The notes below the pieces were generated by a model that was given only the letters and a program-made list of their open reading frames with translations, did not search any database and was not told where the DNA came from. Shown piece after piece: positions 47,293 through 57,267 of a stretch of 64,000 nt of DNA (position 1 is the stretch's first letter; every line of letters begins with the position of its first letter). The DNA is from Colwellia ponticola (GTDB taxonomy: Bacteria > Pseudomonadota > Gammaproteobacteria > Enterobacterales > Alteromonadaceae), in NCBI RefSeq assembly GCF_005885605.1, contig NZ_SZVP01000017.1, positions 19,819 to 83,818 on the forward strand, written 5' to 3'. The translations under genes and the position numbers were made by a program.

Positions 47293-48147
47293 ATGAAAAT
47301 AGAGTTATTGAAAACCTTCCTTGAAGTGACGAGAACATTACACTTTAGAATAGCCGCTGAGAATTTATTTATTACTCAGTCTGCTGTTAGCGCAAGAATT
47401 AAACTGTTAGAAGATGACTTAGGTGTGTTGTTATTTGATCGTAGTCAAAAACATTTAAAATTAACACCTGAAGGTAATCGATTAATAAAACATGCCAAAG
47501 AACTGTTGTTTATGTGGCAAAAAACCAAGCAAGATGTCGGTATTGCTGATAATGGCTCACAGCAATTAGTGATAGGCTCTATGATGTCTATATGGGATAT
47601 TGTCTTACAAGACTGGCTAAAAAAAGTACACCGCAACCTTGACCAAACGAGTTTACTGACCAAAACATATTCTCAAGTAGAACTAAGAAAAAGTTTATTG
47701 ACCCGTATCATAGATATTGCCTTTTTATTTGAGCCACCATATGTCGAAGATTTAATTACTAAAAAAGTAGCCAGCGTACCTTTACATCTAGTGACTACTG
47801 AGCCTTATAATGTTAGCAATAACCTTTCATTAGACCATCATATTATGGTGGATTACGGTGAAGCGGTGAATGCTCAACACTTACGCGAATTTCAATATGC
47901 GCCGCCGGCAAAACATTATATGAGTCAGCCTAGATTGGCATTAAACTTTTTATTAGACGCTGGAGGTAGTGCCTATTTACCAAGGCAAATGATCTTTGAA
48001 TATACTGAAAATAAAAAACTATTCATTGTGGAAGACGCGCCCGTGTACTCACGAGAAATTTTTGCAGCTTACTTAGCTAAAAGTCAAAAGGTAGAAGTTA
48101 TTCAAGATGCCCTTTTATTATTTCCTATGCTTGGTTTGTCAAAGTAA
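47293..48147 (+). CDS. HdfR-like LysR regulator beside rimK
   Basis: A 284-residue LysR-type regulator of the HdfR group, beginning MKIELLKTFLEVTRTLHFR and continuing AAENLFITQSAVSARIKLLE. It is clearly related to the hdfR gene at 24919; both share GGSAYLP in the effector domain. It is divergent from rimK (152 bases between starts), so the rimK-M14-rimB operon is its likely target. AGGT before the ATG and the perfect palindrome at 47245-47271 suggest autoregulation. The signal is unknown. Confidence 0.9.
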   Translation: MKIELLKTFLEVTRTLHFRIAAENLFITQSAVSARIKLLEDDLGVLLFDRSQKHLKLTPEGNRLIKHAKELLFMWQKTKQDVGIADNGSQQLVIGSMMSIWDIVLQDWLKKVHRNLDQTSLLTKTYSQVELRKSLLTRIIDIAFLFEPPYVEDLITKKVASVPLHLVTTEPYNVSNNLSLDHHIMVDYGEAVNAQHLREFQYAPPAKHYMSQPRLALNFLLDAGGSAYLPRQMIFEYTENKKLFIVEDAPVYSREIFAAYLAKSQKVEVIQDALLLFPMLGLSK

Positions 48148-48229
48148 CGAGTGCAGATAAGCATTTTAATGCGATGTACTTATCTACACTGTGTTGACAT
48201 GCCTTTGTGGCTTTATTAACTACAGTACT

Positions 48230-49576
48230 TTACAGTAACAATAACGTACCGCAACCTAGAAAAGCGATAAAACCAAAGATATCAGTCACGGTAGTTAAAA
48301 TAACAGCGCCAGATAAGGCGGGATCTATATTTAATTTATTCAATACCCAAGGCACCCAAACACCCGATAATGAAGCAACGAGTATATTACCTAAAATAGC
48401 CAAGCTAATGGTGATTGATAGCATAGTACTGTCAAACCAAACAAAGGTAATTAGCCCAATAACCGTCGACCAAAGTAAACCGTTAATGACACCAACTTTG
48501 AGCTCTTTCATCACTATCGCATGTCTATTGGCATCGGTAATTTGCCCTAATGCTAACCCTCTAATAATTAAAGTAAGTGTTTGGCTCCCTGAAATGCCGC
48601 CCATGGAAGCAACAACGGGCATTAATACCGCTAACGCCACAACTTGTTGTAACGTTGCTTCAAATAAGCCAATAAACCACGACGCTAAAAAGGCGGTTAA
48701 TAAATTAATACCTAGCCATACCGCTCTGTTTTTACTACTTAACCAGACACTTGAGAATAAATCTTCTTCTTCGCTTAAACCTGCTGATTGAATTAACTGG
48801 TTATCTGTTTGCTGCTCTTTATATTTATAAGCGGCATGTAAATCTAACCGACCAGTTAAGCAACCATTTTCATCAACAACGGCCAAAGCAGACTTGTATG
48901 AAGAGATAACATCTTCCACGGCTTCATCAATATCTTTCGACGCTTCTAACTTTTGCACTTCTTCTAAGGTGACCTCAACTAACGGTTTATCATCGGGCAT
49001 GGTGAGTAATCGATTAATGGCTATTTCACCCAATAGTTTACCTTGATTATCGGTAACGTAGATCACATCAGTTAAAGGTGATTGCTCTTTGGCACATATT
49101 TTTTTAGCGGCTAATACTTTGAGTTTTTGTGGGATTTTAATGTCATCGAAGCTTTGCCAACGCCCTACTTCACTATCTGAATAATCCTGTGCTTTTTTAA
49201 AGTTTGCTCTTTGCTTTACCGTCATTTGAGTAATAGCGTACTCAATAAGGTTATCACTTAAGTCTTCTATTAATTCAAGTAAGCTATTAGCATCGAGTTT
49301 ATCAAAAAGAGTAAAGCAAGCTTCGTCACCTAACGTTGTTAGTAACATTTGTCTCGATTCGTTCTTCATTTCTAGAAAAACATCTTGCTGATAATCGCTA
49401 CTTAATAAAGCCCATAAGCTAAGTCGAGGTTTAATTGGAAAAGCTTCTAACAAAATAGCAACGTGCTCTGCTAATAACGTACTTTCAATCTCACGCGCTA
49501 GCTCATTAAGCGGTAACTCATTAACAAGGAGCTCTTCAATTTTGTCGATATATTCTGGTAACAGTTCTGATGACAT
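48230..49576 (-). CDS. MgtE-family magnesium channel (second copy)
   Basis: A 448-residue MgtE-like channel with an N-terminal helical domain (1-125), CBS domains (about 130-250) and a pore domain (about 275-448) containing LMPVVASMGGISGSQTLTLI and DPALSGAVILTTVTDIFGF. The N-terminal and CBS regions are more diverged than those of the copy at 15876, with weaker Mg-binding acidic positions, while the pore is similar. It probably moves Mg2+ or another divalent metal under different control. It is convergent with the HdfR-like gene. Confidence 0.92.
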   Translation of the reverse strand: MSSELLPEYIDKIEELLVNELPLNELAREIESTLLAEHVAILLEAFPIKPRLSLWALLSSDYQQDVFLEMKNESRQMLLTTLGDEACFTLFDKLDANSLLELIEDLSDNLIEYAITQMTVKQRANFKKAQDYSDSEVGRWQSFDDIKIPQKLKVLAAKKICAKEQSPLTDVIYVTDNQGKLLGEIAINRLLTMPDDKPLVEVTLEEVQKLEASKDIDEAVEDVISSYKSALAVVDENGCLTGRLDLHAAYKYKEQQTDNQLIQSAGLSEEEDLFSSVWLSSKNRAVWLGINLLTAFLASWFIGLFEATLQQVVALAVLMPVVASMGGISGSQTLTLIIRGLALGQITDANRHAIVMKELKVGVINGLLWSTVIGLITFVWFDSTMLSITISLAILGNILVASLSGVWVPWVLNKLNIDPALSGAVILTTVTDIFGFIAFLGCGTLLLL

Positions 49577-50034
49577 GAAATTTCCTTGTACATGTATTTC
49601 GTATTAGTATTGATGTGGATATTGATAAATTAACTCCTGTAATCGTTAGGCTTTATATAGTCAATATTGATTACAGCTTTTCTAGCAAACAGGGGATGTC
49701 TAGTCGCTCGCTCAAAGGTAAGAGTTTTTGTGTTAATAGTTTATCAATTATTTAAATAGTAATACTGATTATATTAACAAATTTTATAACGATTGTGACT
49801 GATACCTAATTTATTGGTCTTTTATTTCTATTGATTTAGCTATTAGTGTTTATTAAATCGAGCTGAGGTTAAGTCGCGTATCACTTTATTACAGGATGAC
49901 CGGCAATAAAAAACCCTTAACAATAAATGTTAAGGGTTTTGTTGTTACTCGTTACAAGCGCATTATTGATTAAACAGTCAACTTATGTGCTAACAGTGAG
50001 TCGCACTGATTAGCCCCTGACTAAAAGTAAATGA
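49577..50034. other. Intergenic region between mgtE copy 2 and dnaK copy 2
   Basis: No gene is seen in these 458 bases. The dnaK2 terminator is at 49910-49940. The remainder is AT-rich and should hold the promoter of the second mgtE; nothing else is recognisable. Confidence 0.6.
49910..49940 (-). terminator. Terminator of the second dnaK
   Basis: AAAACCCTTAACA and TGTTAAGGGTTTT pair perfectly; the minus strand ends in a T run (TTTTTTATT). It lies 95 bases past the stop. Confidence 0.85.
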
Positions 50035-51957
50035 TTAACCATTACTTACCTCTTCAAAATCTGCGTCAATAATATCATCATCCTTAGCACCATCATTAGC
50101 TGCATTGTTATTATGCTGACCGGCTTGATGTTGATCTTCTTGCTGTGGACTTGCTTGGGCCTGCTCAGCTTGCATGATGTTACTGTAAGCGTCTTGCAAT
50201 GCCTTAGTTCGCATGTCAATAGCGACTTTATCGTTACCATTAACTGCCATCTTAAGTTGCTCAATTAAGCTACTAAGTTTAGCTTGCTGATCATCACTCA
50301 AACTAGACATTGACGTTTGCACGGTATGAATTAATTGATCTGCCTGGTTACGTTGTTCAACTAACTCACGCTTTTGCTTATCTTCACTGGCGTGCTTTTC
50401 ACCATCATTAACCATACGATTAATTTCATCTTCCGTTAAACCACTTGACGCGGTAATTTTAATACTTTGCTCTTTGCCCGTTGCTTTGTCTTTTGCTGAG
50501 ACATTTAAAATACCGTCCGCATCAATATCAAAGGTGACTTCAACCTGCACTGAACCACGAGGTCCAGGATTAATATCGGTTAGGTTAAATTGACCTAACG
50601 ATTTATTATCGGTCGCCATTTCACGTTGTCCCTGCAATACATGTACAGTGACCGCCGCTTGATTATCTTCAGCGGTTGAAAACGTTTGTGAAGCTCTTGT
50701 TGGTATGGTGGTATTTTTTTCAATAAGCTTGGTCATTACCCCGCCTAAGGTTTCAATACCTAGTGATAAAGGTGTTACATCAAGCAATAACACATCACCG
50801 ACCGTTCCTGATAATACCCCCGCTTGAATAGAAGCACCTAAGGCAACCGCTTCATCTGGGTTAACATCTTTACGTGGCTCTTTACCAAAGAAGTTGTTAA
50901 CTGCTTCTTGTACTTTAGGCATACGTGTTTGACCACCCACCAAAATCACTTGGTCTATATCAGCTTTGCTTAAACCTGCATCTTTTAAGGCTTGTTCACA
51001 AGGGGCCATGGTGTTACTAACTAATTCATCCACTAAAGACTCTAGCTTGGCACGTGTTACTTTTACGTTTAAATGTTTAGGGCCATTAGCATCAGCGGTC
51101 ACATAAGGTAAGTTCACTTCAGTTTGAAGTGCTGATGATAATTCAATCTTGGCTTTTTCAGCAGCTTCTTTAATGCGCTGTAAGGCTAAGGCGTCTTGTT
51201 TAATATCAATACCATTTTCTTTTTTAAATTCATCGGCGAGATAATTAATAAGGCGTAAATCAAAGTCTTCGCCCCCTAAGAAGGTATCACCATTGGTGGC
51301 TAATACTTCAAATTGTTTTTCACCATCGACATTTGATATTTCAATAATAGACACATCAAAGGTACCGCCACCTAAGTCGTAAACCACAACTTTTTGATCG
51401 GCTTTACTATTATTATCAACACCATAAGCTAACGCTGCGGCAGTGGGTTCATTAATAATTCGCTTAACGTTAAGTCCAGCAATTTTACCGGCGTCTTTTG
51501 TTGCTTGGCGCTGCGAGTCATTAAAATAAGCTGGCACTGTGATAACTGCATCGGTTACCGTTTCACCTAAATACGCTTCCGCATCTTTTTTCAACTTGCG
51601 TAATACCTGCGCTGAAACTTCTTGTGGTGATAACGCTTTACCGTTTACTTCAACCCACGCATCACCATTGTCTGCTTTGATGATTTTATAAGGCGCTAAT
51701 TTAATATCTTTTTGCACTTCTTTATCATCAAATTTACGACCAATTAAGCGTTTAATCGCAAACAGTGTGTTGGCTGCGTTAGTCACTGCCTGTCTTTTTG
51801 CTGGTTGTCCGGCTAATGTTTCATTATTTGCATAAGCAACAATCGATGGTGTGGTGCGGCTACCCTCAGCATTTTCAATTATTTTTGCCACGCCCCCTTC
51901 CATCACTGCTACACATGAATTTGTTGTACCTAAATCAATACCAATAGTTTTAGTCAT
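50035..51957 (-). CDS. Second DnaK (Hsp70) paralogue
   Basis: A complete 640-residue Hsp70 beginning [18 protein letters not shown]. The ATPase domain (1-385) has [20 protein letters not shown] and [17 protein letters not shown]; the linker and substrate domain have [19 protein letters not shown]; the C-terminal lid ends in a Gln/Asn/Ala/Asp-rich tail with the DnaK-specific end [11 protein letters not shown]. The start at 51957 follows AAAGG; a GTG at 51966 is in frame but poorly spaced. No dnaJ or grpE is adjacent and no sigma-32 promoter is seen, unlike the copy at the left edge. It is divergent from a Crp/Fnr-family gene. Confidence 0.96.
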   Translation of the reverse strand: MTKTIGIDLGTTNSCVAVMEGGVAKIIENAEGSRTTPSIVAYANNETLAGQPAKRQAVTNAANTLFAIKRLIGRKFDDKEVQKDIKLAPYKIIKADNGDAWVEVNGKALSPQEVSAQVLRKLKKDAEAYLGETVTDAVITVPAYFNDSQRQATKDAGKIAGLNVKRIINEPTAAALAYGVDNNSKADQKVVVYDLGGGTFDVSIIEISNVDGEKQFEVLATNGDTFLGGEDFDLRLINYLADEFKKENGIDIKQDALALQRIKEAAEKAKIELSSALQTEVNLPYVTADANGPKHLNVKVTRAKLESLVDELVSNTMAPCEQALKDAGLSKADIDQVILVGGQTRMPKVQEAVNNFFGKEPRKDVNPDEAVALGASIQAGVLSGTVGDVLLLDVTPLSLGIETLGGVMTKLIEKNTTIPTRASQTFSTAEDNQAAVTVHVLQGQREMATDNKSLGQFNLTDINPGPRGSVQVEVTFDIDADGILNVSAKDKATGKEQSIKITASSGLTEDEINRMVNDGEKHASEDKQKRELVEQRNQADQLIHTVQTSMSSLSDDQQAKLSSLIEQLKMAVNGNDKVAIDMRTKALQDAYSNIMQAEQAQASPQQEDQHQAGQHNNNAANDGAKDDDIIDADFEEVSNG

Positions 51958-52349
51958 TATCATCACCTTTTCTCTACCAGAGAGTTACCATATAAAAAGT
52001 CTTATGCTTGATCATTAGTACGAAATAATACTAGGGATACCCATTAAGCAGTTTGACCACATAAACAACTGAATCACATTAAGACTCGTTAGCCCTATAA
52101 GTTAACCCCTGTTGTTTGGTTAATGGCGTTATAATAGCTAAGCGTAATAAAGACGACTGTCATAAATATGACACTCACGATGATTTAATAACGTTCTAGG
52201 ACTTTTTTATTTTAAATCGAAATATCAATTAATTAAAAGGCAGAATTATTCCTTAGCCTAATTAATAACACCTTTAACTTTTGCTATCTAACGATAACGA
52301 GGTAGAATAAAAAACATCCGCTTAAGCTACTATCAAAGTCACGCTAGTT
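51958..52349. other. Divergent region dnaK2 / Crp-Fnr gene
   Basis: No gene is seen. A TATAAT at 52130-52135 and a TGTCA-N6-TGACA dyad at 52158-52173 are the notable elements. No sigma-32-like promoter was found on the dnaK2 side. Confidence 0.6.
52158..52173. promoter_or_regulatory. Crp/Fnr-type dyad
   Basis: TGTCATA-AA-TATGACA, i.e. TGTCA-N6-TGACA, has the same 5-6-5 geometry as a CRP site (TGTGA-N6-TCACA). It lies about 20 bases past a TATAAT and 177 bases before a Crp/Fnr-family gene. Confidence 0.5.
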
Positions 52350-53126
52350 ATGTCTAAAGATCTCTCTCAAGACGTTATGTATTTACCACAAAAAACCAAT
52401 CCGTCACTGGTTAAACAAGCAGATCTTTTTGCCGACTTACCGCTTAAATTAATTGAAGATTTTCAACAAGAGTTCCAGCTCAGTGAGTGGCACAAAGGCG
52501 ATTACATTAATGCAGACATTTTAACACAACGATTTTTTGTGGTTATTGATGGCAGTGTAGAAATGAAACAAAGCAACCCCGAGACCGGTAGAGAAGCGAC
52601 CTTAGACATGCTTTATGCAGGTGATTGTTTTGATTTAATAGTATTATTTGATGACAAGCCCCACCCGGTAATTATTTCCCCGCTAACGACGGTAAAACTG
52701 TTATCAGTAAAGTTAGCAACCATGCGCCATTGGTTATGGACCTATCCTGAGTTTAATAAACAGTTTATGCCTTACTTAGCCAAGAAAATGCGCGAGAAAG
52801 AGCAACAAGCTAGTAGTCTCGTTTTACATGATGTCACCACGCGTTTAAGCCGTATTATTTTAGAACACATTAATAAGATTAAAACGTATACTGGCACGCT
52901 AGCCCAAGAGCACCAACATCATTTAGTGAATGGTTTAACCGATGAAACTCTCGCTCGCATGACTGGCTCTGTTAGACAAGTGATTAATAAACAATTACAG
53001 CACTGGAAAAAAGCCGGCATTATTGATAAAAAACGTAATCAACTTATTATTAAAGATTTGGAAGCCTTAGAAGCTGCCGCCAAATACACCGAAAAATTAG
53101 CTAATGCACCGCTTGTAAAAACCTAA
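52350..53126 (+). CDS. Crp/Fnr-family transcription regulator
   Basis: A 258-residue regulator with a cyclic-nucleotide-binding-like sensor domain (about 20-140, with VIDGSVEMKQ and LYAGDCFDLIVLF), a dimer helix (about 145-175) and a C-terminal winged helix (about 185-240) with GLTDETLARMTGSVRQVINKQLQHWKKAG, read in two parts, where SVRQVINKQL is the recognition helix. The four cysteines of Fnr are absent, so it is not an Fe-S oxygen sensor. The nucleotide pocket does not show the CRP residues. The ligand is unknown. It is divergent from dnaK2 and may control it or itself through the dyad at 52158. Confidence 0.9.
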   Translation: MSKDLSQDVMYLPQKTNPSLVKQADLFADLPLKLIEDFQQEFQLSEWHKGDYINADILTQRFFVVIDGSVEMKQSNPETGREATLDMLYAGDCFDLIVLFDDKPHPVIISPLTTVKLLSVKLATMRHWLWTYPEFNKQFMPYLAKKMREKEQQASSLVLHDVTTRLSRIILEHINKIKTYTGTLAQEHQHHLVNGLTDETLARMTGSVRQVINKQLQHWKKAGIIDKKRNQLIIKDLEALEAAAKYTEKLANAPLVKT

Positions 53127-53142
53127 TACCCAATGATAAAAG

Positions 53143-54096
53143 TTACTTGGTATAGGCCAACTCACTTTTTACCATTTCTTGTTGCAGTAATTGACGACCA
53201 TTACTTTCAATATGATTAAGAAACTCACTGGCAATTAAGGTTTGTCGTTTCGCCTTAGACCACACAAAAAACCAATTAGAATTAATCGGCAACTCTTTTA
53301 TCGGTAAGCGCACCAAGCCACGCTGCCCACCATAAAGTAAAGTATGAGCTGATAATATAGAGATACCTAACTTTGACATAACCAAATGTTTAATGGCTTC
53401 GTTACTCTCAATGGTCATTTTTATATTCAAATTAACCTGATGTTGTTTTAAAAACTCTTCAATAGCATAACGTGTTCCTGAGCCCTGCTCACGCATTAAA
53501 AAAGGCTCTTGACATAAATCTTTTAGTGTTAGGTTTTTCTTTTTCGCGATGGGGTGATCTTCATGAGCAATAGCAACTAGTGGATTTTTTAAAAACTCAA
53601 TGGCCTCTGTTTCTATATCGGTAGGTGGGTGACTAAATACATAAAAGTCGTCAACACCTTGTTTCAAACGCTCAATGGTTTGCTCTCTATTCCCTATATT
53701 GAGCTGTATATCTATGTCGGGGTATTGCTCTAAAAAAGGTCCCAATAAATGAGGGATAAAATATTCAGACGTGGTAACCACCGCTAACCTTAACGTACCA
53801 GATTTGAAGCCTTTAATATTACCTATAGCCATATCTAATCGGGCAAAACTATCAAGTACTTCTACCGCCGTTTTAACCAATTCTAAACCAATATCAGTAA
53901 AGACTACTTGTCTATTGGTATAATTAAATAAAGTAGCGCCCATCGCTTGTGAAAGTTTTTTCATTTGAATGGAAATGGTGGGTTGAGTTAAAAAAAGCGT
54001 TTTTGCCGCCTCTTTAATGCTGCCTTTATCGTGTACTGATAATAATATTTCCAGCTGTCTTATCGTACCAACATGGGCATGAAGTCTTGATTTCAT
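53143..54096 (-). CDS. CbbR-like LysR regulator beside a SulP transporter
   Basis: A 317-residue LysR-type regulator. The N-terminal helix-turn-helix is GSIKEAAKTLFLTQPTISIQ, continuing MKKLSQAMG, and the effector domain has LLGPFLEQYPDIDIQL and the CysB/CbbR-like EPFLMREQGSGTRYAIEEF. Similar regulators control Calvin-cycle and bicarbonate uptake genes. It is divergent from a SulP-family transporter (192 bases between starts), its likely target. A perfect 12-bp inverted repeat lies 11 bases before its own start codon. Confidence 0.9.
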   Translation of the reverse strand: MKSRLHAHVGTIRQLEILLSVHDKGSIKEAAKTLFLTQPTISIQMKKLSQAMGATLFNYTNRQVVFTDIGLELVKTAVEVLDSFARLDMAIGNIKGFKSGTLRLAVVTTSEYFIPHLLGPFLEQYPDIDIQLNIGNREQTIERLKQGVDDFYVFSHPPTDIETEAIEFLKNPLVAIAHEDHPIAKKKNLTLKDLCQEPFLMREQGSGTRYAIEEFLKQHQVNLNIKMTIESNEAIKHLVMSKLGISILSAHTLLYGGQRGLVRLPIKELPINSNWFFVWSKAKRQTLIASEFLNHIESNGRQLLQQEMVKSELAYTK

Positions 54097-54106
54097 TGTC
54101 TCAACC

Positions 54107-54136
54107 AGTATAAATAGAGTTTTATCTATTTATACT
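54107..54136. promoter_or_regulatory. Perfect palindrome between the LysR and SulP genes
   Basis: AGTATAAATAGA and TCTATTTATACT are separated by GTTTTA. It abuts the LysR start codon region and is a candidate operator for autoregulation. Confidence 0.55.
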
Positions 54137-54288
54137 ATAGGTACTATCAATTTTTATCTATCTATTTTTTTTGCCATAATCACACTCATCGGACTAATTT
54201 ATTGATCCGTTTAGTATAAACTTAGCTTATTGGTAAAAGTTTGCTATCTAAGCGATAGTATTCCCGTTTTTTACAAAGGATTAAAATT

Positions 54289-56019
54289 TTGTTTGGCAAC
54301 CGTTTTAAAGATATTAACCTCAAAGGTGACTTATTTGGTGGTGTTACCACCGCGATTATCTCTTTACCATTAGCACTAGCCTTTGGTGTCGCATCAGGAG
54401 CAGGCGCGGAAGCAGGGCTATGGGGCGCCATAATGGTTGGCTTTTTCGCGGCCTTATTTGGTGGTTCATCAAGCTTAATATCAGAGCCTACCGGCCCTAT
54501 GACCGTTATTATGACTGCGGTATTAACCACTATGATGGCTAAGTACCCTGAAACAGGGATGGCTATTTCATTTACCATTGTAATGATGGCTGGCGCATTT
54601 CAAGTGTTACTCGGCACGCTCAAACTTGGTAAATATATAACGTTAATGCCTTATAGTGTTATTTCTGGCTTTATGTCGGGCATTGGTGTCATTTTAATTA
54701 TCTTACAAATATCTCCTATGTTAGGTCATGCCAGTCCAACGGGTGGCGTAACGGGTACGTTATCAGCCTTACCTAACATGCTAGCCAACATTAAATTTAG
54801 TGAGCTGTTTTTAGCATTACTCACCTTAGGCATTTTATTTTACTTACCAGCAAAATACCGAAAATATGTACCTGCCCAGCTGGTGGCATTAGTGGCTGTC
54901 ACATTAATATCGATGCTTTTATTTAGCAGTGATGATATTCGCCGCATCGGTGAAATCCCCGCTGGCTTACCCTCTTTAGTTATACCGCAGTTTAACGCTG
55001 AAGTTTTTATCACTATGGTGGTCAATGCTTTGGTACTTGGCACACTAGGCTGTATTGATACCTTACTTACCGCCGTTATTGGCGACTCATTAACACGTAA
55101 AGAGCACAACCCCGATAAAGAATTACGTGGTCAAGGTATCGCTAATATGATGTCTGGTTTATTTGGTGCCTTGCCAGGCGCCGGCGCAACTATGGGAACA
55201 GTAACGAATATTCAAGTTGGCGCTAGCTCACCAATATCAGGAATAATACGTGCTTTAGTGCTTGCGCTAGTGGTATTAGTGGCGGGTGGTTTAACTGAGC
55301 CTATTCCTATGGCTGTGTTGGCGGGTATTGCCGTTTATGTCGGTTTTAATATTCTTGACTGGAGCTTTATTCAGCGAGCCCATAAAGTCAGTATGCAAGG
55401 CATGGTAATAATGTATGGTGTTATGTTATTAACGGTTTTTGTCGATTTAATGGTTGCCGTTGGCTTAGGCGTTTTTATCTCTAATATTATCGTTATTGAA
55501 CGATTAAGTAGAGAGCAAGCACGTCAAGTAAAAGCAATAAGCGATACTGATGGTGACGATATACCACTAACAAACCGTGAACAAAGATTACTCGAAAAAG
55601 CCCATGGTAGAGTATTGTTCTTCTATCTATCAGGTCCGATGATATTTAGTGTTTCAAAAGCAATATCTCGCCAGCACACCAAGGTCGCTAATTATGATGT
55701 TATGATCCTCGATCTCACTGACGTACCTATGATTGATTCTACCGTAGGACTTGCACTTGAAAACGCGGTAAAAGATGCGCTAGATGCACAATGTAAGGTA
55801 TTACTCTTGTGTCCTAATACTCAAACATATAAGCAATTGCAAAAGTGTGATGTATTAACTTTAGTCTCGGATGAAAATATTTATTCATGCCGCTATAAAG
55901 CATTACAAGCAGCACTGAAATACGTGGAAAGCTCTGAGCAAAGTGCTGACAATAACAATGAAGCAGTTAATGAAAAAACGACAGAACAAAGCGATATAGA
56001 AATAACTAATAAAATTTAA
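54289..56019 (+). CDS. SulP-family anion transporter with STAS domain
   Basis: A 576-residue SulP/SLC26 transporter. It starts at TTG, with AAAGGA at 54275-54280 as ribosome binding site. The membrane domain (about 10-420) has the family segments GDLFGGVTTAIISLPLALAFG (read in two parts), LISEPTGPMTV and LPGAGATMGTVTNIQVGASSP; the cytoplasmic STAS domain covers about 430-550 (YDVMILDLTDVPMIDSTVG). The last 25 residues are acidic and disordered. Members carry sulfate, bicarbonate or other anions; the CbbR-like neighbour favours bicarbonate, but this is inference. Confidence 0.92.
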   Translation: MFGNRFKDINLKGDLFGGVTTAIISLPLALAFGVASGAGAEAGLWGAIMVGFFAALFGGSSSLISEPTGPMTVIMTAVLTTMMAKYPETGMAISFTIVMMAGAFQVLLGTLKLGKYITLMPYSVISGFMSGIGVILIILQISPMLGHASPTGGVTGTLSALPNMLANIKFSELFLALLTLGILFYLPAKYRKYVPAQLVALVAVTLISMLLFSSDDIRRIGEIPAGLPSLVIPQFNAEVFITMVVNALVLGTLGCIDTLLTAVIGDSLTRKEHNPDKELRGQGIANMMSGLFGALPGAGATMGTVTNIQVGASSPISGIIRALVLALVVLVAGGLTEPIPMAVLAGIAVYVGFNILDWSFIQRAHKVSMQGMVIMYGVMLLTVFVDLMVAVGLGVFISNIIVIERLSREQARQVKAISDTDGDDIPLTNREQRLLEKAHGRVLFFYLSGPMIFSVSKAISRQHTKVANYDVMILDLTDVPMIDSTVGLALENAVKDALDAQCKVLLLCPNTQTYKQLQKCDVLTLVSDENIYSCRYKALQAALKYVESSEQSADNNNEAVNEKTTEQSDIEITNKI

Positions 56020-56152
56020 CAACTAAATAAGCTATTCAGTAGCGCATTATAAAAGTGAGTATTTTCATAAGATAAACAAACTATATACTAAAAATTACCG
56101 TATCAATTAACTATTACACCCTATAATACATATTCACTCTAGGAAAAATAAC

Positions 56153-56596
56153 ATGTACATGATGATTAAACACACCCATCTAACTATTATTGCGTTAACA
56201 TTTATCTTATTCGTTATCAGCTTTGTGTTGACCATAAGAGCCTCTGACAAGGCTAATAATAAATTATTAAAGGTTGCTCCTCATATTTTGTATACCTTTT
56301 TTATCGGTACCATTATTTACCTAGCCGCGGTAAACCCACTTAATTTGTACCCAATATTTAATGGTTGGGCATCGGCTAAATTGGCTGGTTTCGTTTTCTA
56401 CGTACTTTCCATTGCTTTTGCACTTAAATGGGCTAAAACAACATTATGGCGTATTGCCGGTTTCTTAAGTGCGGTATTTTGGTTAGCGATGACTGCTCGA
56501 TTAGGCTTTGCTGACCACCTTAAAGTAGAAAATATTAATGAACAAGCGACAACATACATCGAATTAGCACGCTCTATATTAACGGTAACTAGTTAA
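56153..56596 (+). CDS. SirB2-family membrane protein
   Basis: A 147-residue inner membrane protein with four hydrophobic segments (about 8-28, 40-62, 72-92, 98-118). The start region MIKHTHLTIIALTFILFV and the central GWASAKLAGFVFYV match the SirB2 family, once described as regulators of SirC but without known biochemistry. AGGA precedes the ATG. It stands alone between the SulP gene and a PsiE-like gene. Confidence 0.82.
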   Translation: MYMMIKHTHLTIIALTFILFVISFVLTIRASDKANNKLLKVAPHILYTFFIGTIIYLAAVNPLNLYPIFNGWASAKLAGFVFYVLSIAFALKWAKTTLWRIAGFLSAVFWLAMTARLGFADHLKVENINEQATTYIELARSILTVTS

Positions 56597-56727
56597 GCGT
56601 TATGTGTGAATTGTTACAAACAGACAAATAAGTAAAGCAGCGTAAACTAACTAGAGGTCAGTTATTAACACAAAGCTTGATAATTGACCTAAGTTATTAA
56701 GAGTAGCCCTACCTTAATAGGAGACTT

Positions 56728-57198
56728 ATGAAACACGAAGAACTACCTGAAAACCACTCAGATCCCTTGTTAAAGGTGTTGCATCGTTCTATTCGCTTTG
56801 CTATTAAAATACTTGCACTACTTATGGTATTAGTTATTTATTGGAGTATTGCCGATGTTGTTTATGTGCTGTACTTAAAACTCTCGACACCCCCCTACTT
56901 TCTGTTAGATATAGAAGATATCTTGCAAACTTTTGCTGCTTTTATGGTGGTATTAATAGCTGTTGAAATTTTTATTAACATTCGTTTATATCTCGGCTCA
57001 AATGTTATCCCGGTAGAGTTGGTAGTTGGTACTGCTTTAATGGCTGTTGCTCGTAAAATCATTGTCTTAGATTTAAAGCTTGTTTCTGCCGATCAAATAA
57101 TAGGCCTTGCCTTAGTCATCATGTCTTTAGGTGTAACTTATTGGTTAATAAGAAAAAAGAATAATCGCACTAACGATGAAGTAAAAGATAAAACATAA
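56728..57198 (+). CDS. PsiE-like membrane protein
   Basis: A 156-residue protein with four membrane segments (about 28-50, 65-85, 95-112, 120-140). It matches the phosphate-starvation-inducible PsiE family by its charged N-terminus, DILQTFAAFMVVLIAVEIF and VELVVGTALMAVARKIIVLD. The function is unknown. No PHO box was found by eye in the 130 bases before it. The ATG follows AGGAG. Confidence 0.82.
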   Translation: MKHEELPENHSDPLLKVLHRSIRFAIKILALLMVLVIYWSIADVVYVLYLKLSTPPYFLLDIEDILQTFAAFMVVLIAVEIFINIRLYLGSNVIPVELVVGTALMAVARKIIVLDLKLVSADQIIGLALVIMSLGVTYWLIRKKNNRTNDEVKDKT

Positions 57199-57267
57199 CA
57201 GTCGTTATTTTCATCTATGCTTGAAGTTTAATACTATCAGCTTAAGTAATTAGCCGACGAGGCGATA

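Noticed and set aside
48207..48791. 194-codon frame on the plus strand
   Set aside because: Antisense to the membrane domain of the second MgtE; low-complexity composition.
51958..52100. sigma-32 promoter for the second dnaK
   Set aside because: No CTTGAAA / CCCCAT pair could be found on the minus strand in this region.
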